From: Pseudomonadota bacterium
Lineage (GTDB): Bacteria > Desulfobacterota > Desulfobulbia > Desulfobulbales > Desulfocapsaceae
DNA: 64,000 nt
Reading direction: 5' to 3'
Assembly (NCBI GenBank): GCA_018820855.1
Contig: JAHJNL010000093.1
Location: 1-64,000, forward strand
Of the stretch, positions 34,002 through 43,401 are shown in pieces. Numbering within the stretch: position 1 is the stretch's first letter; each line of letters starts with the position of its first letter. The notes under the pieces were generated by a model that saw nothing but the letters and a program-made list of their open reading frames with translations, did not search any database and was not told the DNA's origin. The position numbers were made by a program, and so were the translations under genes.

Positions 34002-36989
34002 ATGCGAAGCCCCTCACCAACCATGCAGCAATCCTCTATCTCAGAATATTTGCAGGCACTGAAAGGATCTCGCAAATATGGACCGCAGGTGGTCTGTCAC
34101 AAGTCTTTCCCTGATGAGAATGCCCGGTGGCCGTCCTCGAGGGCGAATCTTTCTCAAAAGATCACCAATTGTCTGCAACATTTCGGGATATCCGGACTCT
34201 ATGAGCATCAGGCAAGGGCTCTGGAATTGGTGCAGGAGGGCAATGATCTACTGACGGCAACGCCCACGGCATCTGGAAAAAGCATGATATACAACCTGCC
34301 GATGCTGGAGGTTATTCTCAGCGACAATGAGGCCAGAGGGCTTTATCTCTTCCCTTTAAAGGCCCTGGCTCAGGATCAGTTCCGTGTGCTTAGTCAGTTT
34401 GAAGCGCTGTTAGACAGGGGGGAGAGATCGATGCACACTCCTCTGGCATCACTCTATGATGGTGACACCTCGGCCTGGCACAGAAAGAAAATCCGTGCCA
34501 ATCTGCCCAACATTCTGATCACCAATCCGGATATGTTACATCTTTCCCTGCTGTCCTATCATGCAAACTGGAGGCAATTTTTTCAACAGCTTCGCTATAT
34601 AGTAATTGACGAGGTGCATACCTATCGGGGGGTATTCGGCTCGCACATGGCCTGGGTACTGCGCCGCCTCCAGCGTATACTGGATTATTATGGGGCCAGG
34701 CCGACTTTCATTCTCCTTTCTGCAACTATCGGTAATCCGAAAGAGCTCGGCCAGATGCTCATTGGCAGAGACGTGCAAACAATTACAAGCAGTGGGGCGC
34801 CTCGGGCAAAGCGGCATATGCTTTTTCTTAACCCCTGGGACAGTGCAGCACATACTGCCAGTCAGCTTCTGGAAGCAGCCTTGAAAAGAGGACTCAGGAC
34901 CATCGTTTATACCCAGTCTCGCAAGATGACAGAATTAATAACCATGTGGACGAGACCGCGACTTGGTGAACTGGCTGAAAAAGTGAGTTCCTATAGGTCA
35001 GGGTTTCTGCCGGAAGAACGACGTGACATTGAAAAGCGACTTTCCTCAGGGGATCTGCTGGGAGTGATCTCCACCTCAGCTCTTGAGCTGGGGATTGATA
35101 TCGGTGATCTGGATCTCTGTCTGCTGGTAGGGTATCCCGGCTCCATCATGGCATCCTGGCAGCGTGGGGGGCGTGTCGGCAGAGGAATGCGGGAGTCGGC
35201 AGTTATACTTATTGCTCAGGAAGATGCCCTCGATCAGTATTTTATGCGCAACCCTGATGATTTTTTTAACCGCGAAATGGAATCAGCGGTACTCAACCCA
35301 CTCAACCCTGAAATAATGGCTCAGCACCTGCATTGTGCTGCAGCTGAACTCACCTTGACAGAAAAAGAGGTCAATACCTGGCAGAGCCAGGTCAGATTGG
35401 CTGTCAAGGGATTGACAGATGAGGGGACCTTACTCCAGTCGAGCAACGGTGAAGAGTGGTTTGCTACTCGAAAATTTCCACAGCGACTTGTGAGTCTGCG
35501 CGGAGGCGGTAAACAGCTGCAGATCATCAGAGAGGAAAGCGGGGAAATTCTGGGGGGAATTGACAGTCAGCGCGCCTTGAAAGAATGTCACCCTGGTGCA
35601 GTGTATCTGCATGCAGCTACAACCTGGCTTGTTCAAAAGGCTGATCTGGAGAGTCAGGAAATCATTGTCTCTCTTTTTGCAGGAAGCTATTACACGCGGC
35701 CTCTGAGCGAGAAGCATACAGAAATTTTAGATGTGTTTGAGAGAAAAATATTTCACGGATACGGAGTATCGTTAGGACGATTGCTGGTGCGGGAGCAGGT
35801 AACCGGGTATCAGAAAAAAAATAAGGGAAGTAACAAGCTTATTACAACGGTTCCCCTCGATCTTCCGGAACAGAGTTTTGAGACAGTAGGACTGTGGGTG
35901 GAAATACCTGGAGTCACACAGGAGGAGTTGGAAGGTAAGCAGTATCATTTTATGGGAGCCATACATGCCCTGGAACATGCAATGATTGGTATGTTTCCCC
36001 TTCTTATTCTCTGTGACCGCAATGATATCGGAGGAATCTCCTGTCCCGTTCATCATCAGACAGCAGGGGCTGCCGTATTTATTTATGATGGCTATCCAGG
36101 TGGCATAGGTCTTTGCTCAGAGGCCTTCTTACGTATTGAAGAACTCCTTGAACAGACACAAAAAACAATAGCAGTCTGTAGCTGTGAAACAGGCTGTCCT
36201 TCCTGTGTCCATTCCCCGAAATGCGGTTCAGGAAACCGGCCAATTGATAAGGCCGCCTGTCTTGCTCTTGCAAAACTCCTGTGTTCACCTGGAGAAGATC
36301 GTTTTTCCGGGCAGGGATTCAAAGAGATTTTGTCAAAAGGCAATGAGGAGGCAAGGCGGAGCATGGTCAGTCATGAAAGGCTTGTAGAGATGGGGCCGGC
36401 TGCGTCCGATGGCCTTTCACTCTTGCCTGGTCACTTCGGCGTTTTCGACTTGGAAACAAAATATTCAGCCCAGGAGGTAGGGGGCTGGCATAATGCGCAT
36501 AAAATGGGAATTTCCGTGGCTGTTGTTTACGATTCCCGGCTTGGTGATTTTGTGACGTATCTGGAGGAGGAGACGGACCGTTTGCTCGAGCATCTGAACC
36601 GACTGGAGTTGGTTGTCGGCTTCAATAATCGTCGATTTGACAACAGGGTCCTTGGCGCCTACACCTCTCTTGATCTTTCAAAAATGCCGATTCTTGATCT
36701 ACTGGAAGTGGTGCATGAGAGATTAGGGTATCGTCTGAGCCTGGATCGGCTTGCCCACCATACTCTTGGCACAAAAAAATCAGCCGATGGACTTCAGGCA
36801 TTGGAATGGTATCGCCAAGGGGAAATTGAAAAAATTTGCCGCTACTGTCGACTGGATGTTGCCATTACCCGAGACCTCCTTTTTTACGGCCTGGAATACG
36901 GTTGTTTCCTTTTTCAGAATAAAGCAGGAAAGGTGGTGCGCTTGCCTGTTGATCTTGGGAAAGTGATTTCCGCAACACTTAGGGGTTAA
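34002..36989 (+). CDS. MrfA-like DEAD/DEAH helicase fused to a MrfB-like exonuclease
   Basis: This 995-residue protein has superfamily 2 helicase motifs: Walker A TPTASGKSMIY near 88, DEVHTYRG, LLSATIGNP and the late QRGGRVGRG. A DUF1998-type four-cysteine cluster follows (CSCETGCPSCVHSPKCGSG, about 726-744). From about residue 810 an RNase-H-fold 3'-5' exonuclease domain carries a D-E-D-D set: FDLETK, NNRRFDNR and CRLDVAITRD. In Bacillus these are separate proteins (YprA/MrfA and YprB/MrfB) that repair mitomycin damage. An alternative start lies seven codons in. Confidence 0.85.
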   Translation: MRSPSPTMQQSSISEYLQALKGSRKYGPQVVCHKSFPDENARWPSSRANLSQKITNCLQHFGISGLYEHQARALELVQEGNDLLTATPTASGKSMIYNLPMLEVILSDNEARGLYLFPLKALAQDQFRVLSQFEALLDRGERSMHTPLASLYDGDTSAWHRKKIRANLPNILITNPDMLHLSLLSYHANWRQFFQQLRYIVIDEVHTYRGVFGSHMAWVLRRLQRILDYYGARPTFILLSATIGNPKELGQMLIGRDVQTITSSGAPRAKRHMLFLNPWDSAAHTASQLLEAALKRGLRTIVYTQSRKMTELITMWTRPRLGELAEKVSSYRSGFLPEERRDIEKRLSSGDLLGVISTSALELGIDIGDLDLCLLVGYPGSIMASWQRGGRVGRGMRESAVILIAQEDALDQYFMRNPDDFFNREMESAVLNPLNPEIMAQHLHCAAAELTLTEKEVNTWQSQVRLAVKGLTDEGTLLQSSNGEEWFATRKFPQRLVSLRGGGKQLQIIREESGEILGGIDSQRALKECHPGAVYLHAATTWLVQKADLESQEIIVSLFAGSYYTRPLSEKHTEILDVFERKIFHGYGVSLGRLLVREQVTGYQKKNKGSNKLITTVPLDLPEQSFETVGLWVEIPGVTQEELEGKQYHFMGAIHALEHAMIGMFPLLILCDRNDIGGISCPVHHQTAGAAVFIYDGYPGGIGLCSEAFLRIEELLEQTQKTIAVCSCETGCPSCVHSPKCGSGNRPIDKAACLALAKLLCSPGEDRFSGQGFKEILSKGNEEARRSMVSHERLVEMGPAASDGLSLLPGHFGVFDLETKYSAQEVGGWHNAHKMGISVAVVYDSRLGDFVTYLEEETDRLLEHLNRLELVVGFNNRRFDNRVLGAYTSLDLSKMPILDLLEVVHERLGYRLSLDRLAHHTLGTKKSADGLQALEWYRQGEIEKICRYCRLDVAITRDLLFYGLEYGCFLFQNKAGKVVRLPVDLGKVISATLRG

Positions 36990-37054
36990 ATAAAACAATA
37001 TTCTGAGTGGATAGCAGGGGATAACTCTCTAGTTACCTCACATCTGCAAATAAT

Positions 37055-37168
37055 CAGGTCACCCTTCAATGTTGCAGAAGGGGGTACCTGTTCCACGATT
37101 CACCCTAAGGGCAGGTGCCCTTGGGCATAACCCAGACCACGGCCTGTGGAGATACCCCAAGGTACCCC
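37055..37168. other. Multi-hairpin structured intergenic element
   Basis: Between convergent genes, a 9-bp perfect pair (GGGGTACCT at 37081-37089 and AGGTACCCC at 37160-37168) encloses two hairpins: CCCTAAGGGC with GCCCTTGGG (37103-37125) and CCAC-GGCCT-GTGG (37137-37149). A preceding hairpin (CAGGT at 37055-37059 with ACCTG at 37086-37090) competes for the first arm. It could be a structured RNA, an alternative-fold switch or a bidirectional barrier. No known riboswitch consensus was recognised. Confidence 0.5.
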
Positions 37169-37216
37169 TCCTGGGCAGATGATGATGGAGCTTGATTCAG
37201 GGCATTCCTGCAGGGT

Positions 37217-37684
37217 TTAGGGCCAGAGCAGGGGGGCGTAAATCCAACCGATTGTTCCCTGACTGTGCTTGACCTTTACCCATTTTCCCTGGGTGGAAAG
37301 TTTTGTGAGTACCACCCCGCGGTCAACCGTAGCGACGATCTGTGCCTTAGTATCAGGGGTTGAGCGCATATTGATCGATTGTTTGGCGTTGACGATCACT
37401 GTTGTGCCGGGAGCAACTAAGGACGAATAAATCCAGCCGCTGTCGTTTTCAAAATCGGATATTTTGAGCCAGTCACCTTTTGTCTCCAACACCTTCAGTG
37501 GATAACCTTGAAAGAGCTCCATGTAGACCGGAAAATCTGTTCCAGGGCCGGTGCGGACATTGGCACCATCCGTTGTTACACTGACGTCCTGGGCTCCAAG
37601 GGCCAGGCTGGGAAGGAGAAGAAAAAGGGAAGCGGTGTGGAAAACAGCTTTATGCATACGGGAGTGAAGAGTATTTGTATTCAT
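37217..37684 (-). CDS. Exported protein with two bacterial SH3 domains
   Basis: This 155-residue protein has a signal peptide (about 1-30, ASLFLLLPSLALGAQ) and two SH3b domains. The first contains ANVRTGPGTDFPVYMELFQG and GWIYSSLV, the second SINMRSTPDTKAQIVATV and GWIYAPLL. Such domains usually bind peptidoglycan stems. There is no catalytic domain, so it may be a cell-wall sensor or adaptor. It converges with the helicase gene. Confidence 0.85.
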   Translation of the reverse strand: MNTNTLHSRMHKAVFHTASLFLLLPSLALGAQDVSVTTDGANVRTGPGTDFPVYMELFQGYPLKVLETKGDWLKISDFENDSGWIYSSLVAPGTTVIVNAKQSINMRSTPDTKAQIVATVDRGVVLTKLSTQGKWVKVKHSQGTIGWIYAPLLWP

Positions 37685-37913
37685 GATAAAATATGTCTGT
37701 TTTGTGAGAAAGATTAACGTAGCAGATAATTTTCTGATTATGCTGTCTTATATAGCATTATTGGTTTTTGAAGTCAAACGGGTTGGCCATAGTAATTTCT
37801 AAATCTTTAAGCCGGAGGCTTTGCTTGAAAGGCAAAAGAAAAAAAGATATTGTGTGTTATGGAAAGGATGACTTCGTCTCCAAACGTATTGTAGTAGTGA
37901 CACAGGTGAAGGA

Positions 37914-38729
37914 ATGGGAGTATTTGAGAAAATGAGATTTTCCTGGGGGGAGAAGCAAAAAAAGGTGAATCCTTTTCGTTATTTCTTTTTAAACTATTTG
38001 ATAGTTGTATTTGTTCTCCTGGCTTTTTCCCCAGCTTCCGGGCTGACGGCTGAGTCAACGGATATGTTAAAATCAAAAGCCCTCAAATATTATTACGGCC
38101 TAGGTGTTAACAAAAATCTTAATCAGGCTTTTTGGCTGTATCTCAAAGCTGCAGAGCAGGGCGATGTGGATGCCATGTTTATTGTCGGCGGTCTGTATAT
38201 GAAAGGGCAGGGTACTCCGGTAAACAGGGCTGAGGCCTTTAAATGGCTCTATGATGCGGCAATCAATGGCCGCAGCTCTAAAGAATCGCAAAAAATTCTT
38301 GCCGAGTTTTTCCTAACCGGTCAAGGCGTTCCGCAAAATTATACCGAGGCCCTGCAGTGGTATGAACTGGCTGCAGAAGGTGGAGATCTCGAGGCCCAGA
38401 ATGAACTGGCATATCTTTATTTTACCGGGCAACGAGTTGAAAAGGATTATGAAAAGGCTCACCACTGGTTTAAACAGGCAGCAGAAAAAGGATATGCACT
38501 TGCTCAGTACAATATCGGCATTCTCTGGTATACGGGAAACGGTGTGCCTGCCGTGGACCATGTGAAGGCCTATGCCTGGTTCAACCTGGCGGCGGCGAAT
38601 GGTCATGCTGATGGAGAAATGGCAAAGAATTTTTTGGAAACCCGGCTCAACAAAGAAGAATTGAGGCGGGCTCAGGAGCTTTCCATTCTTCTCTACAAAG
38701 AAATGGAATCGATGCAATCCACTCCCTAA
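37914..38729 (+). CDS. Sel1-repeat protein with N-terminal membrane anchor
   Basis: This 271-residue protein has a hydrophobic N-terminal segment (FLNYLIVVFVLLAFSPASGLTA, about 26-47), probably a signal sequence, followed by about five Sel1 repeats. Examples are NQAFWLYLKAAEQGDVDAMF, AEAFKWLYDAAINGRSS, TEALQWYELAAEGGDLEAQN and EKAHHWFKQAAEKGYALAQY. Sel1 repeats mediate protein-protein contacts. Its end overlaps that of the convergent histidine kinase by 4 bp. Confidence 0.85.
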   Translation: MGVFEKMRFSWGEKQKKVNPFRYFFLNYLIVVFVLLAFSPASGLTAESTDMLKSKALKYYYGLGVNKNLNQAFWLYLKAAEQGDVDAMFIVGGLYMKGQGTPVNRAEAFKWLYDAAINGRSSKESQKILAEFFLTGQGVPQNYTEALQWYELAAEGGDLEAQNELAYLYFTGQRVEKDYEKAHHWFKQAAEKGYALAQYNIGILWYTGNGVPAVDHVKAYAWFNLAAANGHADGEMAKNFLETRLNKEELRRAQELSILLYKEMESMQSTP

Positions 38730-40993
38730 GTGATTTCGGCTGAGAATTCCTCCAGCTTTCTTTTTGTCGTAAGTTGTTCCTCACTGACGGGGAGAAGGAA
38801 ATGGAAGCTGGTTTCCCCCTCTTGACTATTCTCTGCCCATATCTTGCTGTTATGATCGTCCAGAATCTGGCTGCAGATAGCCAGGCCAAGCCCTGTCCCT
38901 CCTGCCCCGCTTTTGGTGGCCGATGATTGGATGAACTTTTCAAAAATGGATGCCAGCTCATCTTCGGGAATTCCGATCCCAATATTTATGACACTTATTT
39001 TCTGCTGAGAAAAACCATTTCTATCTCGAATCTCTTTGCAGCTGATGGTTATTTCTTTCCCTTCAAAACTGAATTTTATAGCATTGGACATGAGATTTCG
39101 CAGGACCTGAACGATTTTTTCCTGGTCGCAATATGCAGGAGCCTTGCCCTCGACACTGTTAATCTGGAAACTGATCTGCTTTTCTGCAGCAAGGGGAGTT
39201 AACTCATATACAACCTGATGAATCCTTGGGATCAGGTCGGTTTTGTTCATCGAGTATCGCATTTTTCCCGCTTCCAGTCTTGAAAAATCAAGGAGGTTGT
39301 TGAGCAGAGCCATGAGTCTTGACCCGGATTCAGTAATAACAGAAAAATACTCATTGAGTTTCGCCTTCGATACTATATCTGTCCGCTTTTGCCCCAGGCG
39401 GGCATAACCCAGGATTCCGTGCATTGGCGTGCGCAGTTCATGGGAAATATTGGCCAGGAATTCGGATTTGGCCTGACTGGCGGCCTGGGCAGCTTTCATT
39501 GCCTGAATCTGTGGGGTGATGTCTGTACAGATTCCACCAATACCGTAGACCTTGTTTGCCTTGTCACGGAGAGGGAACTTTGCAGTGGTAAAGATATGTT
39601 CACCAGTGGCAAAAACAAATTTTGTCTGGAATTCCATAGGAACTCCATTTTCTTTAACCATCTCGTCCTGTTTCCTGAAATCTTCTGCCCAGGACTTGGG
39701 AAAGATGTCAAAATCCGATTTGGATTTCAACTCCTGCCTGTCCATTCCTTCAATTCCGGCCAGTCGTTCGAATTCCCTGTTGACAAGGATATAGTTGAAC
39801 GAGGAGTCTTTGCAGGAGATGGGAAGGTTGGCATTTTCAAGAATAGAGAGCAGGTATCCCTCTGTCTCGGCAAGGGATTGCCGGGCCTGACGCTCTCGTT
39901 CTTCTGAAACTATTCTGGCATTGATGTCACGGACTGTGGCAATAACTACAGTATCTTCACCCCATTGGGTCCTCCGCATATTAACCTGGACATAAAACAG
40001 TTCATTTTGTCTCTGTTTCTTTGCCAGCCATTTAAATTCCTGATCTTTGCCCAGCAAGGTTTCCTGCCAGATTGTTTGCAGATCAATCTGCGGATTTGTT
40101 GTAGAGTGTGAACTGGTGGTGATTTTGAATTTCAGCGCCTCCTGCCGATCTGCTTCAAATATTTCAAGCATGGTCTCATTGACATCGATAACTTGTCCGT
40201 CAAGATTGAATATCAAGATAGCATCATGGGCGGAATTGTAGATATCCTGAAGTTTTTGCCGGCTGATAGCTATGTTTCGAGTAGTGTTTTTGTGGTCGAC
40301 AATTTCGTCAGCCAGCTGTGTGTTCACCTTCTTCAGTTCCAGTGAGTTTTTTTCTACCAGAAAAATATTGATGAGTGATTGCCAGTAACTTTCGCTCCAA
40401 TTCTTTGCCTGGACCAGGTTAAAGACCAGGAAAAAAGAGAAGGCGATGGCTATGGAAACAATCACACTGCCTCCTATATAAAATCCTGCTGCAATAGCAG
40501 GAAGAAGAATGCTCAGGAGATAGGAATATGAGAGCAGCCTCCAGATACAGTAAGTGGATAAAGAACCACCACCGATTCCCGCCAGGAGAATGATGATCAG
40601 AGCCAGAGAAAGCGAATCGTGATAAAAAATAACCGCACTTCCGACAAAACAACCAAAGATGAACCCCATGGAAAGATTGGACCAAAAAAAGATTGGCTGC
40701 CAGTGCCTTTTTCCTCTTGATTTTTTATGGGAAAATGCATTGATAGCCAGTATACGAACGGTAAGAGCAACAAAGAGCAGGGCCCCAAGCGATGAAAAGA
40801 AAATCCAATGTTCGGCGGCATAGCCAGTAACAAAGCCACCAAGGAGATAGGAAAGAGGAACAATGATGGCTCCGGCAATGGACCTGTTTTTCAGGTCGCG
40901 AACTGCATGGTCATTCATTGCCGCAAGTTCTTCTGTATTAAATTCTTTTGCCTGAGTGTCTCGGTAACGCTCTAGTTCATGGAGAAAGAACAT
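38726..40993 (-). CDS. Membrane PAS-domain hybrid-type sensor histidine kinase
   Basis: This 755-residue protein has an N-terminal membrane region with six to seven hydrophobic segments over about 35-195. Two PAS domains follow (DIYNSAHDAILIFNLDGQVI; LSILENANLPISCKDSSFNY), then a HisKA domain with H-box ANISHELRTPMHGILG and HATPase with N-box LMSNAIKFS and GTGLGLAICSQI. There is no receiver domain. It lies 10 bp after the response-regulator gene, so the two form a two-component pair. The signal is unknown. Confidence 0.92.
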   Translation of the reverse strand: MFFLHELERYRDTQAKEFNTEELAAMNDHAVRDLKNRSIAGAIIVPLSYLLGGFVTGYAAEHWIFFSSLGALLFVALTVRILAINAFSHKKSRGKRHWQPIFFWSNLSMGFIFGCFVGSAVIFYHDSLSLALIIILLAGIGGGSLSTYCIWRLLSYSYLLSILLPAIAAGFYIGGSVIVSIAIAFSFFLVFNLVQAKNWSESYWQSLINIFLVEKNSLELKKVNTQLADEIVDHKNTTRNIAISRQKLQDIYNSAHDAILIFNLDGQVIDVNETMLEIFEADRQEALKFKITTSSHSTTNPQIDLQTIWQETLLGKDQEFKWLAKKQRQNELFYVQVNMRRTQWGEDTVVIATVRDINARIVSEERERQARQSLAETEGYLLSILENANLPISCKDSSFNYILVNREFERLAGIEGMDRQELKSKSDFDIFPKSWAEDFRKQDEMVKENGVPMEFQTKFVFATGEHIFTTAKFPLRDKANKVYGIGGICTDITPQIQAMKAAQAASQAKSEFLANISHELRTPMHGILGYARLGQKRTDIVSKAKLNEYFSVITESGSRLMALLNNLLDFSRLEAGKMRYSMNKTDLIPRIHQVVYELTPLAAEKQISFQINSVEGKAPAYCDQEKIVQVLRNLMSNAIKFSFEGKEITISCKEIRDRNGFSQQKISVINIGIGIPEDELASIFEKFIQSSATKSGAGGTGLGLAICSQILDDHNSKIWAENSQEGETSFHFLLPVSEEQLTTKRKLEEFSAEIT

Positions 40994-41003
40994 GTTTAGG
41001 ATC

Positions 41004-42068
41004 TCAGCTAGAGAGGGTGTTGGGGGGAAGGGTAAAAAGAAAACTGGCCCCCTGGCCGAGCTCGCTGTCCACGTTTAATGTACCAAGGTGCAGCGTCATT
41101 ATCTCCCTGGCAATAGCCAGACTGAGTGCTGTTCCCTTTGAGTGGTTTTCGATATGCTGGGAGTAGAATTCGTCGAATATCTTGTCTTTCACGGACGGGT
41201 CGATACCGTTGCCATGGTCGGTAATGCGAAAAGAAGGACCGGATTCATTACAGGAGGCCTCTATCTCAACAGTTCCTCCATCAGGAGAATATTTAACTGC
41301 ATTCTCCACAACAGAACGAAATGCTTCATGGAAAAGCTTCCAGTCCACTGTCATCTCGAAATCCGTTGGGCAGCTGACGTTTATGGCACATTTTTTTATG
41401 ATGTTGTGAGTGACCTGTTCCAGCAGTTCCTGGAGATATCTTTGCACGGATTGGCTTCTGAAGGATAATTTTTTGTTATTTCGCAGATTGCTGAGAAGAA
41501 GAATCTTTCGTACCAGGTCATGGATTCTTTCCCCGGAGATTTTGATAAGCCTTGCGTAATCTGTTATTTTCTCGGGTAATGAGGGACTGTCTAAAATGAG
41601 TTGGCTGCCAAGGAGGATACCGTTGAGTGGAGTTTTTGTTTCATGGGAAAAAAGTTGGAGAATGGAGGTCTTCAGCTCATCTATTTCTTCGGTTTTTTTC
41701 AATTTGGAAAAGACCTTCAGTTTGGCAAGCAGTTCATCGTCTATGAAGGGTTTGGTGATATAATCGTCTGCTCCGGCTTCGTACCCTGCGAGTCGCTCCT
41801 CAACCATGGCTTTGCCGCTTATCATCAGTACCTTGGCAAATTTATGTTTTTTCTCGTTTTTTATCCTGCGACATGTCTCATAGCCACTCATTCCCGGCAT
41901 CATAATATCGAGAAGGATGATGTCCGGGTAGTAATTGTCCAGGATGGACAGGGCCTCTTCACCGTTGATCGCTGTTCTGCAGGTGAACTCATCTTCATAT
42001 TCAAGAATTTCTTCAATCAGCTTAACGTTAATGGGTTCATCATCGACGATGAGGACCTTGCTAACCAT
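41004..42068 (-). CDS. Response regulator with C-terminal histidine-kinase-like domain
   Basis: This 354-residue protein has a receiver domain (KVLIVDDEPINVKLIEEIL, phospho-acceptor LLDIMMPGMSGYE, MISGK) and a HisKA/HATPase module whose H-box reads LFSHETKTPLNGIL. The G2 box is degenerate (GTALSLAI rather than GTGLGLAI). This suggests either reduced kinase activity or a regulator acting through its ATPase-like domain. It has no DNA-binding domain. It is first in the operon with the PAS kinase. Confidence 0.88.
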   Translation of the reverse strand: MVSKVLIVDDEPINVKLIEEILEYEDEFTCRTAINGEEALSILDNYYPDIILLDIMMPGMSGYETCRRIKNEKKHKFAKVLMISGKAMVEERLAGYEAGADDYITKPFIDDELLAKLKVFSKLKKTEEIDELKTSILQLFSHETKTPLNGILLGSQLILDSPSLPEKITDYARLIKISGERIHDLVRKILLLSNLRNNKKLSFRSQSVQRYLQELLEQVTHNIIKKCAINVSCPTDFEMTVDWKLFHEAFRSVVENAVKYSPDGGTVEIEASCNESGPSFRITDHGNGIDPSVKDKIFDEFYSQHIENHSKGTALSLAIAREIMTLHLGTLNVDSELGQGASFLFTLPPNTLSS

Positions 42069-42408
42069 GTAAACACTCCTTTTACAGGTGAGTTGGTTGG
42101 ATCAGTTGCTTATTGAATAGTGTTTGCAGCGCTGAATCTTCAGCGCAATCAGAGAAATTGAAAGAAATCAATGCTATCATATCGATAACTGAAGCAATAG
42201 TAAATTTTTTTTGTGTTTTAATCTGAAAACCAGTAAACAATTTCCTGACCAGTAAATCAGGTACCATTTTATGGTAAGAAATGTAGTGTAAAAGGTGTGT
42301 CTTCCGATTCTCCTTCTCACCTCATCCTTGCATTCATTGACTCTATATGCTATTTTCTCCAGCCTTGTATGCGAGAGATTTACCTGATTCCTCATCGTCC
42401 AACCTGCC
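42069..42408. promoter_or_regulatory. Divergent regulatory region (phosphorelay / cobalamin operon)
   Basis: This 340-bp AT-rich region separates the divergent regulator gene and cbiG. At 42129-42146 there is a perfect 18-bp palindrome, GCGCTGAATCTTCAGCGC, a plausible operator or hairpin. Short hairpins CCTGA...TCAGG and TACCATTTTATGGTA lie near 42238-42275. I looked for the cobalamin riboswitch B12 box and did not find it. Confidence 0.45.
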
Positions 42409-43401
42409 ATGAAAACAGCCGTTATCGCACTGACCAGAGGAGGGAAGGAACTGGCGGAAAAGATCTGCCGTCTGCAGCCAGATTGTTTTCTGGATAGCAG
42501 GGATCTGCCGGTCTTCACCAAAATGGCTGATCTCTGGCAGGAAGTGGATGCTTTGATCTGCATTATGGCTGCAGGAATTGCGGTCCGCGGGCTGGCCAAT
42601 CTCTGTCAGGACAAAAAAAAAGACCCCTGTGTCCTGGTCCTTGATGAGAAAGGACGTTTTGTCATCAGCCTGCTTTCCGGACATCTTGGCGGAGGGAACA
42701 GACTTGCGACAGATATTGCTCGAGTGCTTGGAGGACAGGCAGTTATCACCACGGCTTCCGATGTGACCGGTCATACCGCTCTTGATCTTTGGGCAGAAAA
42801 AAACAGCCTTCTTGTAGAGAGTAAGATGAAACTGACTGCAATGTCGGCAAAACTGGTCAACGAAGGACAGCTGCAATTCTTTTCAGAATATGAATACAAA
42901 TCCCTGCCTCATGATTTTCAACCTGTTTTCACACCGGAAGATGCAGATATTTTAGTAACGGACAGGGATTATCCGGGCTGCCAGGCATTAATTTTACGGC
43001 CCTGTACCCTAATGGTGGGTCTGGGATGCAACAGAGGGACAAGGCGCGAGGATTTTAAAACAGCTGTCGATGAACTCTGTCAAAACGAAGGTCTGGCGCG
43101 TAATGCAATTTACGGTTTTGCCTCCATAGATCTGAAAAATGACGAGCAGGGCTTACTCGATTTTGCCTTTGCCGAAGGACTCTCACTACGGTTTTACAAC
43201 AAGGAACAGTTGAACGCAGTTCAGGGTGTTTCCTCCTCGGCTGCTGTTTTAGCAGCCACTGGTGCCAAAGGGGTGGCTGAGCCGGCTGCAGTTCTTGGTG
43301 CAGAAACAGATCTTGGCCCAGGCCAACTGATAGTAAGGAAAAGAAAATGGAAGGATGTAACAGCAGCAGTAGCCATCAGGCAGATCCGTCTCTCGGCCTG
43401 A
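42409..43401 (+). CDS. cbiG: Cobalt-precorrin-5A hydrolase CbiG
   Basis: This 330-residue protein has the CbiG N-terminal region (FTKMADLWQEVDALICIMAA, GIAVRGLA), the middle FVISLLSGHLGGGNRLA, and the C-terminal domain with LMVGLGCNRGT and GFASIDLKNDE. CbiG opens the delta-lactone of cobalt-precorrin 5A in the anaerobic cobalamin pathway, releasing acetaldehyde. It is the first gene of the ten-gene operon, and its end overlaps cbiH by 55 bp. Its presence marks the early-cobalt (anaerobic) route. Confidence 0.92.
   Translation: MKTAVIALTRGGKELAEKICRLQPDCFLDSRDLPVFTKMADLWQEVDALICIMAAGIAVRGLANLCQDKKKDPCVLVLDEKGRFVISLLSGHLGGGNRLATDIARVLGGQAVITTASDVTGHTALDLWAEKNSLLVESKMKLTAMSAKLVNEGQLQFFSEYEYKSLPHDFQPVFTPEDADILVTDRDYPGCQALILRPCTLMVGLGCNRGTRREDFKTAVDELCQNEGLARNAIYGFASIDLKNDEQGLLDFAFAEGLSLRFYNKEQLNAVQGVSSSAAVLAATGAKGVAEPAAVLGAETDLGPGQLIVRKRKWKDVTAAVAIRQIRLSA

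Noticed and set aside
37055..37168. Known riboswitch (c-di-GMP, SAM, TPP, molybdenum cofactor) for the structured element
   Set aside because: No conserved core of these classes was recognised; also the element lies between convergent genes rather than in a leader.
42069..42408. Possible cobalamin riboswitch upstream of cbiG
   Set aside because: I searched for a B12-box-like GCCAGGAGACCTGCC core and its flanking stems and found none.
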